64,000 nucleotides of DNA, taken from Prostheceraeus crozeri. Lineage: Eukaryota > Platyhelminthes > Polycladida > Euryleptidae. This document shows positions 1 through 12,816 of the stretch, in pieces. The position numbers were made by a program, and so were the translations under genes. The notes below the pieces were generated by a model, which worked only from the letters and a program-made list of their open reading frames with translations, was not told where the DNA came from and made no database searches. Where the stretch lies: NCBI GenBank assembly GCA_907163375.1, contig CAJQUW010015437.1:372001-436000 (forward strand), read 5' to 3'. Numbering within the stretch: the stretch's first letter is position 1; every line of letters begins with the position of its first letter.

Positions 1-783
1 CATAATATCATCATTCAACATTCAACTTAGTCAACATTCAACATAATATCAACACTTAGTGAGGAATGATAGATGTGAGTGTAGTGAGTGGCACTCGATC
101 CCGTCGACAGCCCGAAGGCCTTGTACTGATCACTAGGGAAGTGAGAGATCTTCCCCGATACCCGCTCTTTACAGCTGAAGACATCATTGTCACTGCCCCG
201 AAGTGGTAACAGGAACGCCGAGTCAAAGGTAGTGATCAGTAGCTGGGATCTAACCCCTCAAAGCTGCCTTAGACTTTGTTAAATTTCAAATCTGATAGCA
301 GATTTGAACTCAGCATACTTGAAAACCTTAGTCTACATGTTAAAACTTTGAAAAAAACTGAAAATTAAGAATTTTTAAAAAATTCCGCATTTTACTACTC
401 ATACTACTTTTAAAAAATTTTATCAGTAGTAAAGACACTATCAAACTCTATCATACAAACTTTGAAGTAGCAAGATAGCTTGCCTACTTCAAAAGATAGA
501 GTCCTTTGAAACACCCGATATCGGGAGCTCAGAGCGACGACCGTCGCTTACCTCGTCTTTCGATGAAGTGATCAGACTTACGTTGTCGGGGGTTTATATA
601 TGCTCGGAAGAAAACTTAAAATGGCTCTATCTCCGAAAGTATTTATCGTAGCGACATGCGGTTTGTTGCAAACGATTCGTCTCATCATTCTCTATCATAT
701 GACACCTGAACCATTCTCATATGACTACGGGAAGTTGGTGCGTCAGCACATGTCCATGTAACATGCCACAAGTGAAAAAATTT
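1..783. other. Unassigned non-coding stretch
   Basis: No convincing reading frame. The sequence is less AT-rich than most of the window and contains a TATA-like string in the stretch GGGTTTATATATGCTCGG near 590-606, so a promoter or a retroelement LTR fragment is possible, but I see no paired LTR or coding partner. Confidence 0.3.
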
Positions 784-809
784 CTAAGTGTGGGAGCTCC
801 AGTGTGGTG

Positions 810-1345
810 AAAATTTTGAAAATTTAAAACTTCCGAATTTCGACCTGGGACCTTTACCAAAACATTTTTCATCAAATTTCACTGACCCCCCTCCCCCCTC
901 GTTCGGAGAAATTTGATGAAACAAACTTTGGTCATGGTCCCAGGTCGAAATGCCACACTTTGGAAAATTTTCAAAATTTTGACCATACAAAGTCACTCTG
1001 ACACTTAGGATTTTTTCAGGTGAGGTCCGACCTAAAATCTTGTAACAGTTCTAACTTTTGAACGGCTGGTCCGATTGACTCGCAACAAAAAATGTCTCCG
1101 AGCAGTTTTTTCTCCTCTTTCAAACGAGTAGCTGTAAGACAAAATCCGTCCACTAGAACCAAAGTTAGAAGATTGCTGTCGGGGGGGGGTCAATGAAATT
1201 TGATGAAAAATGTTTTGGTGACGGTCCCAGGTCGAAATTCCACACTTTGGAAAATTTTCAAAATTTTACCCATACAAAGCCACTCTGACACTTAGGATTT
1301 TTTCAGGTGAGCGAGCTCCGACCTAAAATCTTGTAACCGCTCTAA
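810..1345. repeat. Foldback and direct repeats around a C/G tract
   Basis: Two roughly 70-bp arms (about 815-880 and 915-985) are inverted copies of each other, built around the shared text TTTCGACCTGGGACC and its complement, and they flank a C-rich centre (CCCCCCTCCCCCCTCG). The right arm and the following block (CACTCTGACACTTAGGATTTTTTCAGG) recur in direct orientation at about 1193-1340. This is repetitive DNA; short open frames here are incidental. Confidence 0.7.
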
Positions 1346-2110
1346 CTTTTTAACGAAGACAGATAGGAAAAAGCCGATTCTTTCACTGAATTTGTCTCAC
1401 TCTTAGCTTTCAAACGAGCTATCGCACGACAAAATCCGTCCACTGGAAGCCAAAATCGAAGCAGGCTGTCCAGGGGGGGGGGGACGTCAGCCGAAAATTT
1501 TTTCTCTCCGATTGACTTGAAACTCACCCTACCGATGCAGAATTTCACGCTGAATCCGAATCTGACCTCCGTTTTCTCATCCGATGCTTCGTTTTGACGC
1601 TACACACCAAAACGTCCCAAATTCTAACTCTGTCGTTTTTCGAAAAATGTTGAAAATTTTTTCTCACCGATTGACTTGAAACTCACCCTACCGATGCAGA
1701 ATTTCACGCTGAATACGAATCCGACCTCCGTTTTCTCATCCGACCACTCCTTCCACTCGAAACAACCCATTTTACAACCCAACATTCAGCAGATTGCATC
1801 AAAAACATCACACACTATAGCCTCAAGACTAATCCTGGCGGTCGCCCACGTCAACCTAGACGGTCGCCCACGTCAACCAGGCGGTCGGACCAACTCACCC
1901 GAGTCTCACACTCTGTCGTTGCAGAGGGGGGGGGAGTCAGCGGACATGTTGTGAACGTGAACCCACCTGGCCGGCACACCACGACAGACCACAACCTCTG
2001 TCGTTCCAGAGGGGGGGGGGACTCAGACACGAAGCACCACGGCGGCCGACCACGACACTCTGCCGTGCCAGAGGGGGGGGGGCCGTCAGCGATGGCGGCC
2101 ATCTTGCGCG
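1181..2110. repeat. Degenerate repeat field with long G tracts
   Basis: Runs of 8 to 11 G occur at about 1181-1189, 1473-1483, 1926-1934, 2011-2020 and 2073-2082. Four of them are followed by a similar string (GACGTCAG, AGTCAG, ACTCAG, CCGTCAG), and the last three are preceded by CTCTGTCGTTGCAGA-like text, so they are copies of one unit. A longer direct repeat (ATTGACTTGAAACTCACC and following, about 85 bp) is present at about 1499-1586 and 1664-1745. No coding capacity is apparent. Confidence 0.7.
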
Positions 2111-2159
2111 GTCCAGAAGTGGAGTTTTGCTTACTACTGTCATGCTGCTGAGTTCCTCA

Positions 2160-4733
2160 TTTTGGTGGAGAAACAGAAACCTTCAGTCATTTTAGACTAC
2201 AATTTTGGCATAGGGGCGTGGATCAGATGGGTCAAAACGTGGAGGATTTCTCCTATCGTTGCAAGACCCAAAGTAGGCTTTTTTGCTGACATGCAACGGC
2301 ATTAATGTCAGCTGCCTCAATTCAATTTTGACGGATGGTCTTCTAAACTGAAGTGGTTTTTGAAGAATATATCTCTTCTGCTCGCACAAGCTCGTGGAAG
2401 ACACCCGACATTCGTTGAACTTAAGCGGATATCCGATTGACGCCGACATCGTCAATCCGAATTGTTGGGAAGTTCTTCTGGTTTCCTGAAGAGACTCACT
2501 CCTCCTGTACATCCAGTTCCACAAACGACACGATGATGCCACAGGCGTGGAAACAATTTCGCAGCTATTGTGATGATTGTTCGAATCAATTGCACCGGCA
2601 TTTGGAGAAAAATGCAAATGTGAAGACTGCTTCACATGATGGAGAAGATAAGGCGTGTATACGTATGTATATACGCATGCATTTCTGCGGAAAGTTAGCT
2701 TTACATTTTCGCCGTCTATTTGAAAATGAAATTTCAATATTGACTTCTACGTAATTCGCATGCTGCAATGATGAGAAAATTATTGAAGTACATATACACT
2801 TATACGTATGCAGCTTGAAATTAGCATCTCTTTTGTATAATATTAGGTAAATAATAATGATATAATATAATAGAACATATCTTACATTAATAAATTTTAA
2901 TGATTAAATTTATATTTGATATCTTACATTCCTGCTGTTTGTACAAATCTTTGTGATTGTAATTTTAACTGTTCACACATCTATTATCTAAAATTTCAAT
3001 ATCAATAGATTTTATTTAGGACACGATTTCCGCGATGTTAGGGAATATCGAGAACGCAATAGAATTTTAGGTAGTGTCAACAAGATGCTGAGAAACAACC
3101 CAAAAGTACTGCGATTTCGTCAAATCAATCCGATAAATAAAGTTTAAGGAAAATTTCCGCAATTTAAGAGGAGCCCTGTCAATGCTTCCTCGGCAACCTG
3201 TTGAAACGCACTGTTGAACTGTCGCTGTCTTTTTAACGTTTAAATTAATCAGACCTACCAAGAAGTTGTTTAGAATCCTGATAATGAAACCAGCAACTGA
3301 AAAGGTGAACGCCTGTTGTGCATCCAATTCAACCTTAACCTTTAATGATAGGGCCTACGGAACAATGCCGACAATCTTAAGTGGCATCAAGTCAACAGGC
3401 TGGAAATAAGTGTTAAGCTCTTTCAGTCATGATACTACAGTGATTGAAATGGACCTTGAGACTTAGTTGAGGAGTCTACGTGATTCTCATTTCTGTGAAC
3501 TGATGGGCGGCGGAAGTGAACTTCGTACGTAATGATTACATGCGGATTCTGATATACAGACGAACGATTGATTTACTTACATCATGACTTCGAGAAAGGC
3601 TTTAACTGATAATATGACACGAACACGCGATTCTGAGAACTCTGCCTTTTAAGTGAAATAAAAATCATAAAGGCAAGTGTGATGAATGATCAAACGAATG
3701 TTAGGCACTTACAATATTAAGTGCAACAAATCCAGTTTCGCATGTGCATCGCTAAGCAGATGGAATTTGGCGATATTCAACAATCGCTCACTTTGCATGA
3801 CAACTTAACCTGTGACTTAAGAATTGTCATTTTACTGATGTTGGGTGACAATCTACGAACTTAAAATAGGAAGAAGCTCGTGCGCGAATTTAAGTAATGT
3901 CAGAAGCTCACAGACTAGCATTATGCTCTTTCGACACAGCTATTCAGTTTTACACAACTTGTGAAAATCAAAAAACTATGAATTTATAGCAATGTGTGAT
4001 GACTTTGACACCTTTAGAGAAATGCACATTTCAAAAGCATAAACGGTGCGCGCAGTTTCTTTTTCATCTTAGATTCGGCCTAATTGAACTACAATGTTTC
4101 ACTTGTAACTCATTTGATATACGTATAATTGCAAACATCAATTAGTACGATGTATTCGTGGTTAAAAAGGATAAGGCAACAAACGAAGCCATCTTGAAAT
4201 CAGAAGAACTGATGTTTCTGATTTTCGGAATCCGATTACAGAGAAAACATCTTGTCCGACGTGCCGAGTGATCGCGTATAGCTGTGCATTCATACACCCC
4301 ATGCAAAAAAGTGGAGGTTCAGAATTTGACAATTGGCTTTTTTGACGAATATTTTGCATTCTTTGGTATATTTGAGTCTTAACCATAGAAAACTTTGAAT
4401 GAGAACAAAATCCTTTGATACGATTGTCTGATACTTGCCCTCAATATCGATGCTAACTTAACTTGTAGATGAGAATGTGGCACCGGTGACCAAGCGAAAA
4501 TTCATGTTTCAAGGGGGGTGCCCCAAACGGAAAAATAATACATCAGGCAGACTTATTGGAGCCACAGCGAATTTCCCACGCATCCGCGGAAAATTCTCAT
4601 CCCTGGCATTAGGTAGGGGAGGTGGGGTACATTTAGCATGCTTTTGAACTTTTATGTTAGTTCGAATATACTAAATCTAATGAGCCAAAATCAAACTCGG
4701 ATGAAAAGTTGTGGGCTTGCTAACCTCAATGTA
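2160..4733. other. Stretch without a recognisable gene
   Basis: Open frames of up to 181 codons exist on the minus strand (2192-2737) and overlap one on the plus strand (2437-2754), but neither resembles a family I know and neither has convincing start or splice context. Near 4618-4650 a GTGGGGTACATTTAGC string resembles the GTGCCCCAT-type strings seen elsewhere in the window (5245, 9340, 32579, 32780), probably remnants of one dispersed repeat family. Confidence 0.35.
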
Positions 4734-5209
4734 CACTAGGTGACATGCCACGCGTGATTCACGCGTAATTACGGAACATCCCAAACATCCGTGGTTAAGG
4801 ACATTCTATTCTTCTACCCGCGTACATACGTGCTGCACTAAGAGTCAGAAATCACTTGATCTGATGCTGTTAAAACATGGGAAATGTTTATGAATAGGCG
4901 CGGGCGAGCGTTTATAGTTTGCGCGTCGTCTACGGTTGTCTGCGCTGCCGCTTGAACCACTAAGATGAACAGCTAAGCATGTTCTGTCTTCCCTGAGCAT
5001 GAAATTGAGGTTCTATCACATTGTTTAGCCTCTGATACATGCAGACACATGAGACGTAAAGTCTATATAACAGGACTGCCAACTATACTAGCTTATATAA
5101 GAGATATTGCAGCAATATCCCGCATAGCCACGAATGTTTGGGGTCATGTGTAATTACGCGTGGTTCACGCGTAAATTACGCGTGATTAAGCGTGGCATGT
5201 CACCTAGTG
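4734..5209. mobile_element. TA-flanked MITE with CACTAGGTGACATGCC termini
   Basis: The 476-bp element starts CACTAGGTGACATGCCACGC and ends with the inverted copy GGCATGTCACCTAGTG. It is flanked by TA on both sides (4732-4733 and 5210-5211), as expected for Tc1/mariner-type insertion. The subterminal regions carry several copies of ACGCGTGATTCACGCGTAATTACG-like palindromic text. There is no transposase gene, so it would depend on one supplied in trans. Confidence 0.8.
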
Positions 5210-5211
5210 TA

Positions 5212-7829
5212 ATCTTTATTTTTTTGCCGGAGTGGTTGAATGTGCCCCATACGTGTGAGGCACATTAAACTATCCAGTGGGAACCACCTTTCTTTACTAC
5301 TCTCTTGTTCAACTTAATTAGACTTTATGTATCAAATTTATAGCTTCAGTTCATGAATTATCAAAATCAAACGACAAATTATATATTTTGAGATTTTTAT
5401 CGGAAAAAATGATGACATGTGTTTGATATGAAGAAAAGCATGCTAATTTGTGGAAGAAAAATGTTCATAGACCATCACAGTTCTGAGATTAATAGCATTA
5501 TTCATGATAGAAGTGCCCTGGTAAGAGCATTAATGACGAATGTATTGATGTAGCCTACAATATCATTGTGAATATCAAAACATGTCTGCAGGCATAACGC
5601 ACTACATGCAGACATGCAGACATGCAACAAGACACGAGTAGACTTTTGAAAAGTTTCAAAACAACATAAAAGTGAAAGCATAGCCTATTACTTTATCATG
5701 CTACAGAACTAGCATTATTTTGATTCTATTGCCAATAGAATTTGTAATTAGTTTGCAACTTTGACATGATCTATTGTGATCATCTCGGTTGTTAGGAAGC
5801 AGGGTTTTACTTTTCACAAATCTGATTCCGATAAGGTAAAAATTGCAATATTTTTTGCTGACGGATTTCCTGCCCCTACTGCTGCAAATGATACTCAAGT
5901 TGACTGCGGTATTCAATATTAGCAATACCAACATAATTATTAAGATTCATTACAGCAGTATTATTGCAGTAATTTGCTTCTGACAAATTCAACCTGTATC
6001 ATCGATAGAAAAAGTAATTGTCAAAAGCTTCTTATAATTAGAATGATTATTTATTATGAGAAAAATAAGTTGACGCAAGGTCTAATAAGACGTCGAATGG
6101 TGGTACTTATATTTCAAACGCTCAAAATTATCTTTATGGAATTGTTTCAATGAAGTGATGTAATCGAAAAATATGTTCGAACTGCATTTAGATGTATGGT
6201 GACCTAGAATGTTTTTTGTCACAAAAATGTCATTGAGCTTGCTTGAAATTGAAGGCGTTTCGCATTGAATCAGGAATGACATAATTTTTTGGTTGTAGCA
6301 GAGAACAAGTCTTCATCTTGCAACACTGTTCATTCATGGCAAGATGATTAACTTTAGCAAGTTCCGCACAAACTATTGCAAAATAATTAATTTTTTGCCT
6401 ATAATATAATCCGATATAATTTCCCATCAAAAATATGTCTGTTTATACATTGCAATTCAAAGATGATGTGATAATACTGTCCTTGTTGCACTTGATTCAT
6501 CAAACTTTATTGATTGAAGTGGATTCAAGATAAACATGCTATTAGTATTGCAATAATGCGCATGCATTTTCATCATCAAAATGACCATGCTTTGATTATA
6601 ATGAAACTTTTTGATGGATTCCGCCAATTGCTGGACGGCAAAATGATAAAAATCTTTGTTGGAAGTGATAATCTAAAGAAACCATTTTCATAAACGCAAG
6701 ACCACCTCGCACCATCAAATTCAGATTTAAGTATCCTTGGCGAGCAATCCTTTCAAAAATACAGTCAGATAGATATAATGTATGCAGTGTGTGTCTTTGT
6801 TTTGACTGTATAGTTTGAATTCAAGCCAACGTTTTATTTCTTTAATGTAGTCCTAAATGAGGAAAGAGAATCAAATCAAAACAGGCTTCAGTTAGGTCAG
6901 ATGAACAATGGACACTGCCTATATATACGAGTAATAAGTCTAACTTTCTTTACTTGAACAATACTTTTCAGTAAAGCATCATTTTAGCGATTCTTAGATC
7001 CTAAATCCAATTTAAGTTCGCTGATATGATTATCAATTGCAGATTTTGTCGAAAATTCTTTGAAACGTTGAAACAAGTGTTTTTGTTTTCGCGATCTGCT
7101 GTCAAGTTATAATTTACAATTGATGTCTAAAGGCATTGCAATCTGATGAATATCGGATTCGAAGTTGACTTTCAAAGAATATCAATATAATATAATAATA
7201 ATATATATAATAATGTATAATAATACAGCCCAGAGTATTTTGTATTTTTTGAAAATTTTGGAAGAATATATAATCGAGCTTAGTCGGTTTTTGAATTTTG
7301 GTATCTGGGCAGCTGCTCCAAGTCATTGAAATCTAAATGATTAAATGTTCTGTACCGTGTGCTTTTCGGGAAAACTGATTTTACACAATTTGCGAAGTAG
7401 CTATCGAATTGCCCTTCCCCTGCTTCCACTCCAAAGCTAACACGGTTAGGCCTATACTGGATTAGTTGAATGTTGATAGCTATAGGCCTAGTCTCGGACA
7501 AAATGGGCACAGGACTCCTATGAAATAGCAGAAACTGTTCCATATGGAATATTTTTGCTTCAAATCACCAAAATTAGGAAAATTACTGACTCTCAAAAAT
7601 TACCGATTTTTTTGAAAAATGACCGGTAATTACTATCGGTAATTTTGCATCAATAATTCAAACCCACATCATTTTTATTGAGATCGTTAATTTATGCCAA
7701 TTAATTTTTATCAATATTAGCTCTTTGCCATACATAGTGTTCGAGATCTTGCGGATTTTCACATGTTGTTATTTTGACTAAAAACTAATTTTCAGACTCT
7801 ACGGAGCACAAGTCGTGCTCCCCTGATTA
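5212..7829. other. Stretch without a recognisable gene
   Basis: AT-rich DNA. A short tandem ACATGCAG repeat is visible near 5606-5625. The open frames at 5701-5934, 6082-6430 and 7114-7543 (minus) are short, low in complexity and unlike any family I recognise. I see no TIR pair or RNA gene here. Confidence 0.3.
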
Positions 7830-8880
7830 CTCACATTTCAAAATTGACAAGAGGTATTCCATATGTTCTCCATCATAGCGTATGCAAAGATCACAGCGCC
7901 TGGCAAAGGAGTGATAAGCAATAGCAATTTCTTACATGGTTATGTTGTCCGTTAGAAAGGTTGGTTTTTGTTTTGATTCATTTTGAGCTTTTGGACCTGG
8001 TGCTTTGGTGTTTTGCTGCTAAAAAAATTTGCACCAGGTTCTTTAGCCAAAATTACAACATTGACAAATTTCAGCTTCATAGAAACCAGGGAGTAGGCTT
8101 ACAGTGACCAATCTAGCGAATCAACTTTGAATTGAATTCTCATACTTCAAGAGCGGTCCCCCCGCCTTCGCGTTACAACCGAGTTCGATTTTGGCGCGAT
8201 CTCATAAGTGGAAGCTCTATATTCAACAAGATGTAGGCCTACTCGATGAATTTGGCATTGACTGTTTTTCCATCACTTGAAAAAAAGTTCCATCGCAAGA
8301 CAACAAATTGACCCAGAAAAATATCGAAGGTAACTGCATAGGCATCTCATCAATCAAATGAGGGTTTGTGCAAGCATATGAAACAGTTGTGTCGTTGGAT
8401 TGAGATGGAATGTTGCCTCATCACTGAAACGAGTATTAAAGGTCGAATTAGGATCCTGTGCGTCAATCAATCAATTATCAAGAGAAAAAATTGAAGTCGA
8501 TTAAGTGCATCTTTTGGCTTCACTTCTTGTACAAATCTGTGCTTCAATGCTCGAGGATTGGATTCCCTCTTCCTTTATTAGGCTATACTTTGTTTGCGGA
8601 GGATAATTCAAGTCCGACTTCTTATGGAGCTTCCTCTGAGAATTACTTTAATCATCGAATGCTACAATAACTGGCCTTCTTGCCATGCGAAAGTCTTCAC
8701 GTGATAGCCTACTCGTTTATTCGAAGTAACAGGCTTCCATAATTTCTTTTCTGGTGAAGACATGTTTTTGCCGGAAGACTCTTTGTCGAACTTCACACTA
8801 AACAAGGAGCTGACTTTCTCATAATCACAATCAAACAATCCCTGTGTTAAGTCTCGCTGCTCCATGATAAGTCCAGATCA
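7830..8880 (-). pseudogene. Decayed Tc1/mariner-IS630 (DUF4817-type) transposase
   Basis: On the minus strand, scattered frames spell pieces of a DDE transposase of the kind that carries a DUF4817 helix-turn-helix. A segment around 8440-8380 reads FSDEATFHLN, which matches the first catalytic Asp region. A segment around 7920-7845 reads FARRCDLCIRYDGEHMEYLL, typical of the protein's extreme C terminus in this family. The pieces are in different frames with stops between them, so this is an old remnant. The N-terminal HTH is not visible, and I did not find terminal inverted repeats. Confidence 0.65.
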
Positions 8881-10300
8881 TGGACAGTTAATAATGCTTG
8901 GCAAACTTTAAGCAAAGCAATACATGCGCTCCAATGCATATGATTAATTTTCTCATAACCGATGTAATAAATCCCATTTTTGCCGATTAAAACGCATCTT
9001 GTTTGGCAAGTGTGCATAGCTACTTTCAATAATCAGCGCATGGTGTGAACATCTAAGTTTAATGCGCGATATCATATACCATAATGGTAGTTACAAGAAT
9101 CCGCAAGAAGAAATCAAATACTCCATATAATGCCCTTTTTCTCGAAAAGAGTTACAGCGCACAAAAACGAATGAATACCATAACTGCTCAAGCATTTCTA
9201 AATGGTCAATTTGATTGCGTTGTTCACCAGTTCGCAGTATAATCACAATTTGTCAAAACTCATGAGTCACTTGTTCACTCAATAAAAGAAAATATGAGCA
9301 TCGAAATGGGGTTTTATGAACTATGTTCAATGTGCCCCATCTTGGGTGTTTCAATGTGCCCATACATCGCTAAGTTTTCAAAAACGTGCTAGTGTGCAAA
9401 TGAGGCTGCACTCAAATGGTTTTTAACTAATCGATTTATGAAATTGATAAAGAATACTTGAGAAAAATGCAGTCTAATGAAATATTCGCAGGTTGTTAGT
9501 TGTATTAAGACAAAAGTTCTGAAATTCTGAAAATATGCTTTTTCATTAAAATTTTGGGAAATCCTGTGAAAATGATGATGCAGATCATAAACAATTGAAA
9601 TCATCAGAGGAATCATGTTTATTTGTTACAATAAACAATGTTTTAAAGTTTCCACAATTTATAGTTTCGGAGAAGACGCTGATGTTTCAATGTGCTCCAG
9701 CCTCGGTAGCCTATTTCTTGCAAATATATTGCAAGGGCAACTTGTGGGCTGCAACGAGTAATTGATTACATCTGTATCGGCGACCTCACGTTCAGCAGCA
9801 TGTCAATCCCACATTTTGGCACATTGCACTAATTGTCTTTTCTTTTCAATTATAACGACCGAGAAATAATATAAAGATAGGAAATGGGATCTAGCTATGG
9901 CTGTATGATACTGCACCTACCCATAAAGTACAGCCTTTTTATTAGTTTTTTCAAATCAAAAAATTGAAAAATGTAGTCCTGTGCACAACCAACCATAGAT
10001 TGCTTGCATTAATCGTGCACTTCCAACAGTCTGTCGATTATTTGGTTTCACACGGACGTGTATTTGATTTTGCTAATTTGCCATCAAAAAACGCAGATGA
10101 CTGTTCGTCGATCAAAGTTGCGTTAAGCGAAAATTGAATATTTACATTTGATTGATTATGCCTTGCAACATGACGTTAATGACCATAAATCAAACAATCG
10201 TGTCAAATTTGAATTCCATCTCTTAAGAAAGTGCGGAATGTCATCATATGTAAACATGTAAAAGTGACCAGAATTTAATTAGAATGCTAATTTTCTCCGA
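8881..10300. other. Stretch without a recognisable gene
   Basis: AT-rich DNA with two ATGTGCCCCAT-like strings near 9330-9365 and one near 9690, resembling those in other gaps of the window. No supported coding frame is seen. Confidence 0.3.
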
Positions 10301-10307
10301 ATTACAT

Positions 10308-10315
10308 ATAAATAT
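10308..10315 (+). promoter_or_regulatory. TATA box of the small secreted-protein gene
   Basis: TATAAATA lies about 190 bases upstream of the ATG at 10502. A transcription start near 10340 would leave a leader of about 160 bases. This supports the short downstream frame being a real gene. Confidence 0.5.
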
Positions 10316-10501
10316 GACGAGCTTATTTTTGTGTGTCAGAGAGACAACATCTGCAAAAACTCTGAGTTTGGATTAAAAAAAACGGAGTCTCACTTGCAGC
10401 CTTATAAATTCATTTAATTTAAGGAACAAACTGAAGCAGATTTGACAAATATTTGAATTGATTGGATTTCCACTACCTAAAGTTATCGAATTCTCGAGAA
10501 G

Positions 10502-10762
10502 ATGAACTTGTGTCAAACATTCACTATTATCGCCGTGATGACTGTTGTACGATGTAATGGTCAGGATGAATATCCAATGGACGAGTTGGAGATGGTCAGC
10601 AAAGAAATTACTTCCGAGAGAAGATTTTGTGATAAAATGAAAGTTGCAATAGATGAACTTGAGAAAATTACATCGAAATATTCAGAAGAATGGATGAAAA
10701 ATCTTTTGCGACGTGTGCGTGGAATATTTAATGACACCTACAAGAGGCGATGCTTAAAGTGA
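10502..10762 (+). CDS. Small secreted protein, 86 residues, unknown function
   Basis: The product begins with a signal peptide (MNLCQTFTIIAVMTVVRCNG, likely cleaved before QDEYP), followed by a short charged, helix-prone region with two cysteines (in RRFCDK and RRCLK) that could form one disulfide or a dimer bond. A consensus TATA box lies upstream at 10308, and the frame is open from its first ATG to TGA with no need for introns. I do not recognise the family. The size and layout fit a secreted peptide of an invertebrate (hormone-like, antimicrobial or similar), but function cannot be assigned from sequence. It could also be the first exon of a longer gene. Confidence 0.55.
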   Translation: MNLCQTFTIIAVMTVVRCNGQDEYPMDELEMVSKEITSERRFCDKMKVAIDELEKITSKYSEEWMKNLLRRVRGIFNDTYKRRCLK

Positions 10763-10769
10763 AGCCACA

Positions 10770-11980
10770 ATGCTGTGACTGCAACCTTTGCTTTTATTTT
10801 CTTTTCATGAGAGAGAGCGCATGACTCTGTTCGTGTTTTCATCCAAAATACATTTTCACAAGAAATAAGAACGATCATTTTCTCAATGCTTCGCTCATCT
10901 TCTATTGAGTTTTCTCAAGGATACAGATGAAAATTATCGACTGACTTTAAATGCATTAATTGATTACAAAATTTGAAAATCATAGAAAATCATAGCTCAT
11001 CAAGGTTTACTTTTTTCTCTTTAGTACATTTCCAATCATGATTTTCAAATCTTGTAACCATTTTGTGTGTAATCAATGTACCCTTGATTTTCGCTCTTTC
11101 TTCTTGCAAACAAATCAAAACAAAACAAAACATCTTCAAAAATATTTTATGAATATATTATTAATTTGAAAAATACTTTTCATTTTTTTCCAAGGAAAGA
11201 AAGGTTTTTTCAGAAGTCATCACAGTCTCATGATATTAAGATAGTGAGAAATTTATATCTGGTAGGTCAGCGATGAGTGACACGAAACAGCGGTCATGAG
11301 ACAAGTGTAAGATAACTTCCCTCACCGCAATTTCTCCGTCTATTCCGAATCGTACGATTAATCAAAAATCACGCGATTCTGAAAAATTTATTTTCAGTGC
11401 TAATGAGTTCACAATTAGTCTATCTTGCATTATTTTTTATCTAAAAAATGTGACAATGTCCATCAAAATTGAGAGTGTGACACTACAGTTTATTACGACT
11501 CAAATTATAACTATAACATGTCATAGATTCTTTGTTCCGACGTGTAGGAAAAATAAAAGTTTTAAGTCCTGTCCTTGCAATAACAACAAGATTGGATTCC
11601 ACTCAGCACGCCGTCACATGTTCCTAAAACTATTTTATAAATGTCATAACGAATGTCATCCTCTACTTTCGATTGTTTCACGCCTAACTAATTAATTGTC
11701 GTGTATCAGCACCATGCTGCAAGACAAGCCGTGGACAAAATTGCTTTACTGGTATGTCAACTTTTGTATATAATGGTCTGACAGACCTTGCAAAGGAGCC
11801 TGATTTTTAGTCTGTTTCCTTAATTTATGTATTTCTGAATTTCGTTTTTGACAAATGCAAACTTATTCTCTTCTCTCGATGTTTGGGAATGCATCATAGT
11901 AAATCAAAATACGTGCATATAAATCAGTCGCAAGCAAGGCATGAAAAGTCTTGATAACCTATTTTCTAAATAAGTAACAA
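10770..11980. other. Stretch without a recognisable gene
   Basis: AT-rich DNA containing the 3' region of the gene ending at 10762. The 81-codon frame at 11450-11695 has no recognisable features. Nothing else is supported. Confidence 0.3.
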
Positions 11981-12476
11981 TATAAATCAGAACAACTTGT
12001 ACCATGGCCACGCCTGATCTCTTTAGTGGAACACATCAAGAATGTCTAGAACATAGCGAACATTGGATTAAGAGGCAATGTAAATACAATTCAAATCATT
12101 GTGCACCGTACACTTCATTGACAATGATGGCAAAATTGATGCAGAAATCGAAAAATGATTAATCGTGTCGGGTCTATGTATAAATATAATGATAACCATT
12201 TGATACTTACAATTTAAAAGTAAAGTGACTGTGTATGTACATGATAAATCAAAAGAGGACATGAAAAATGTACAATGTGATAGATGAAAAATAATTAGAA
12301 AGTTAGCACAGCCGGAGAAGAAATAATCGTTCTTTCTGAGCACATAAGTCAGGTTGAAACTGGCGGCTGCATTTACATTGCCTCTTAATCCAATGTTCGC
12401 TATGTTCCAGACATTCTTGATGTGTTCCATTAAAGAGATCAGGCGTGGCCATGGTGCAAGTTGTTCTGATTTATAT
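11981..12476. repeat. Inverted repeat with ~106-bp arms
   Basis: The arm at 11981-12086 (from TATAAATCAGAACAACTTGT) is matched almost perfectly in inverse orientation by 12370-12476, with a spacer of about 285 bp. A transcript through it would fold into a long hairpin. It may be a foldback MITE; I did not find a clear target duplication. Confidence 0.75.
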
Positions 12477-12816
12477 ATCAAGTTATTTATTTACAAAAAT
12501 TCACCAACCAAAGGATTACAAACCTATTTTCTTGCAAATGTGCTGTCACATGCTGCAAAAGTACGCTATGCGTGCACCAGCAATTAAATATATATTATCA
12601 AGACTTTCCATTTTCCAGTTTTATTTTTTCTGTTCTTTATCAATAACATTTTATCGAATATGCTTGTAGGTATTTGCCGTTTGTTCTATCAGTCTTGAAA
12701 TATGGATAATCATGCGTCAATTAAATCAACATTTTATAATCAACGTCAATAACGTTCGCAAAACATTGGCAAATTTGATAGAAAAATGTCTTCAGACGTG
12801 AATAGTTTAAGCACAG

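Noticed and set aside
2192-2754. Overlapping 181- and 105-codon frames on opposite strands
   Set aside because: No domain, start context or splice evidence. Kept only as an unassigned stretch.
7141-7175. CTGATGA followed by GAAG on the plus strand, hammerhead-like at first sight
   Set aside because: No workable stem II or stem III, and no cleavage triplet with a closing stem I.
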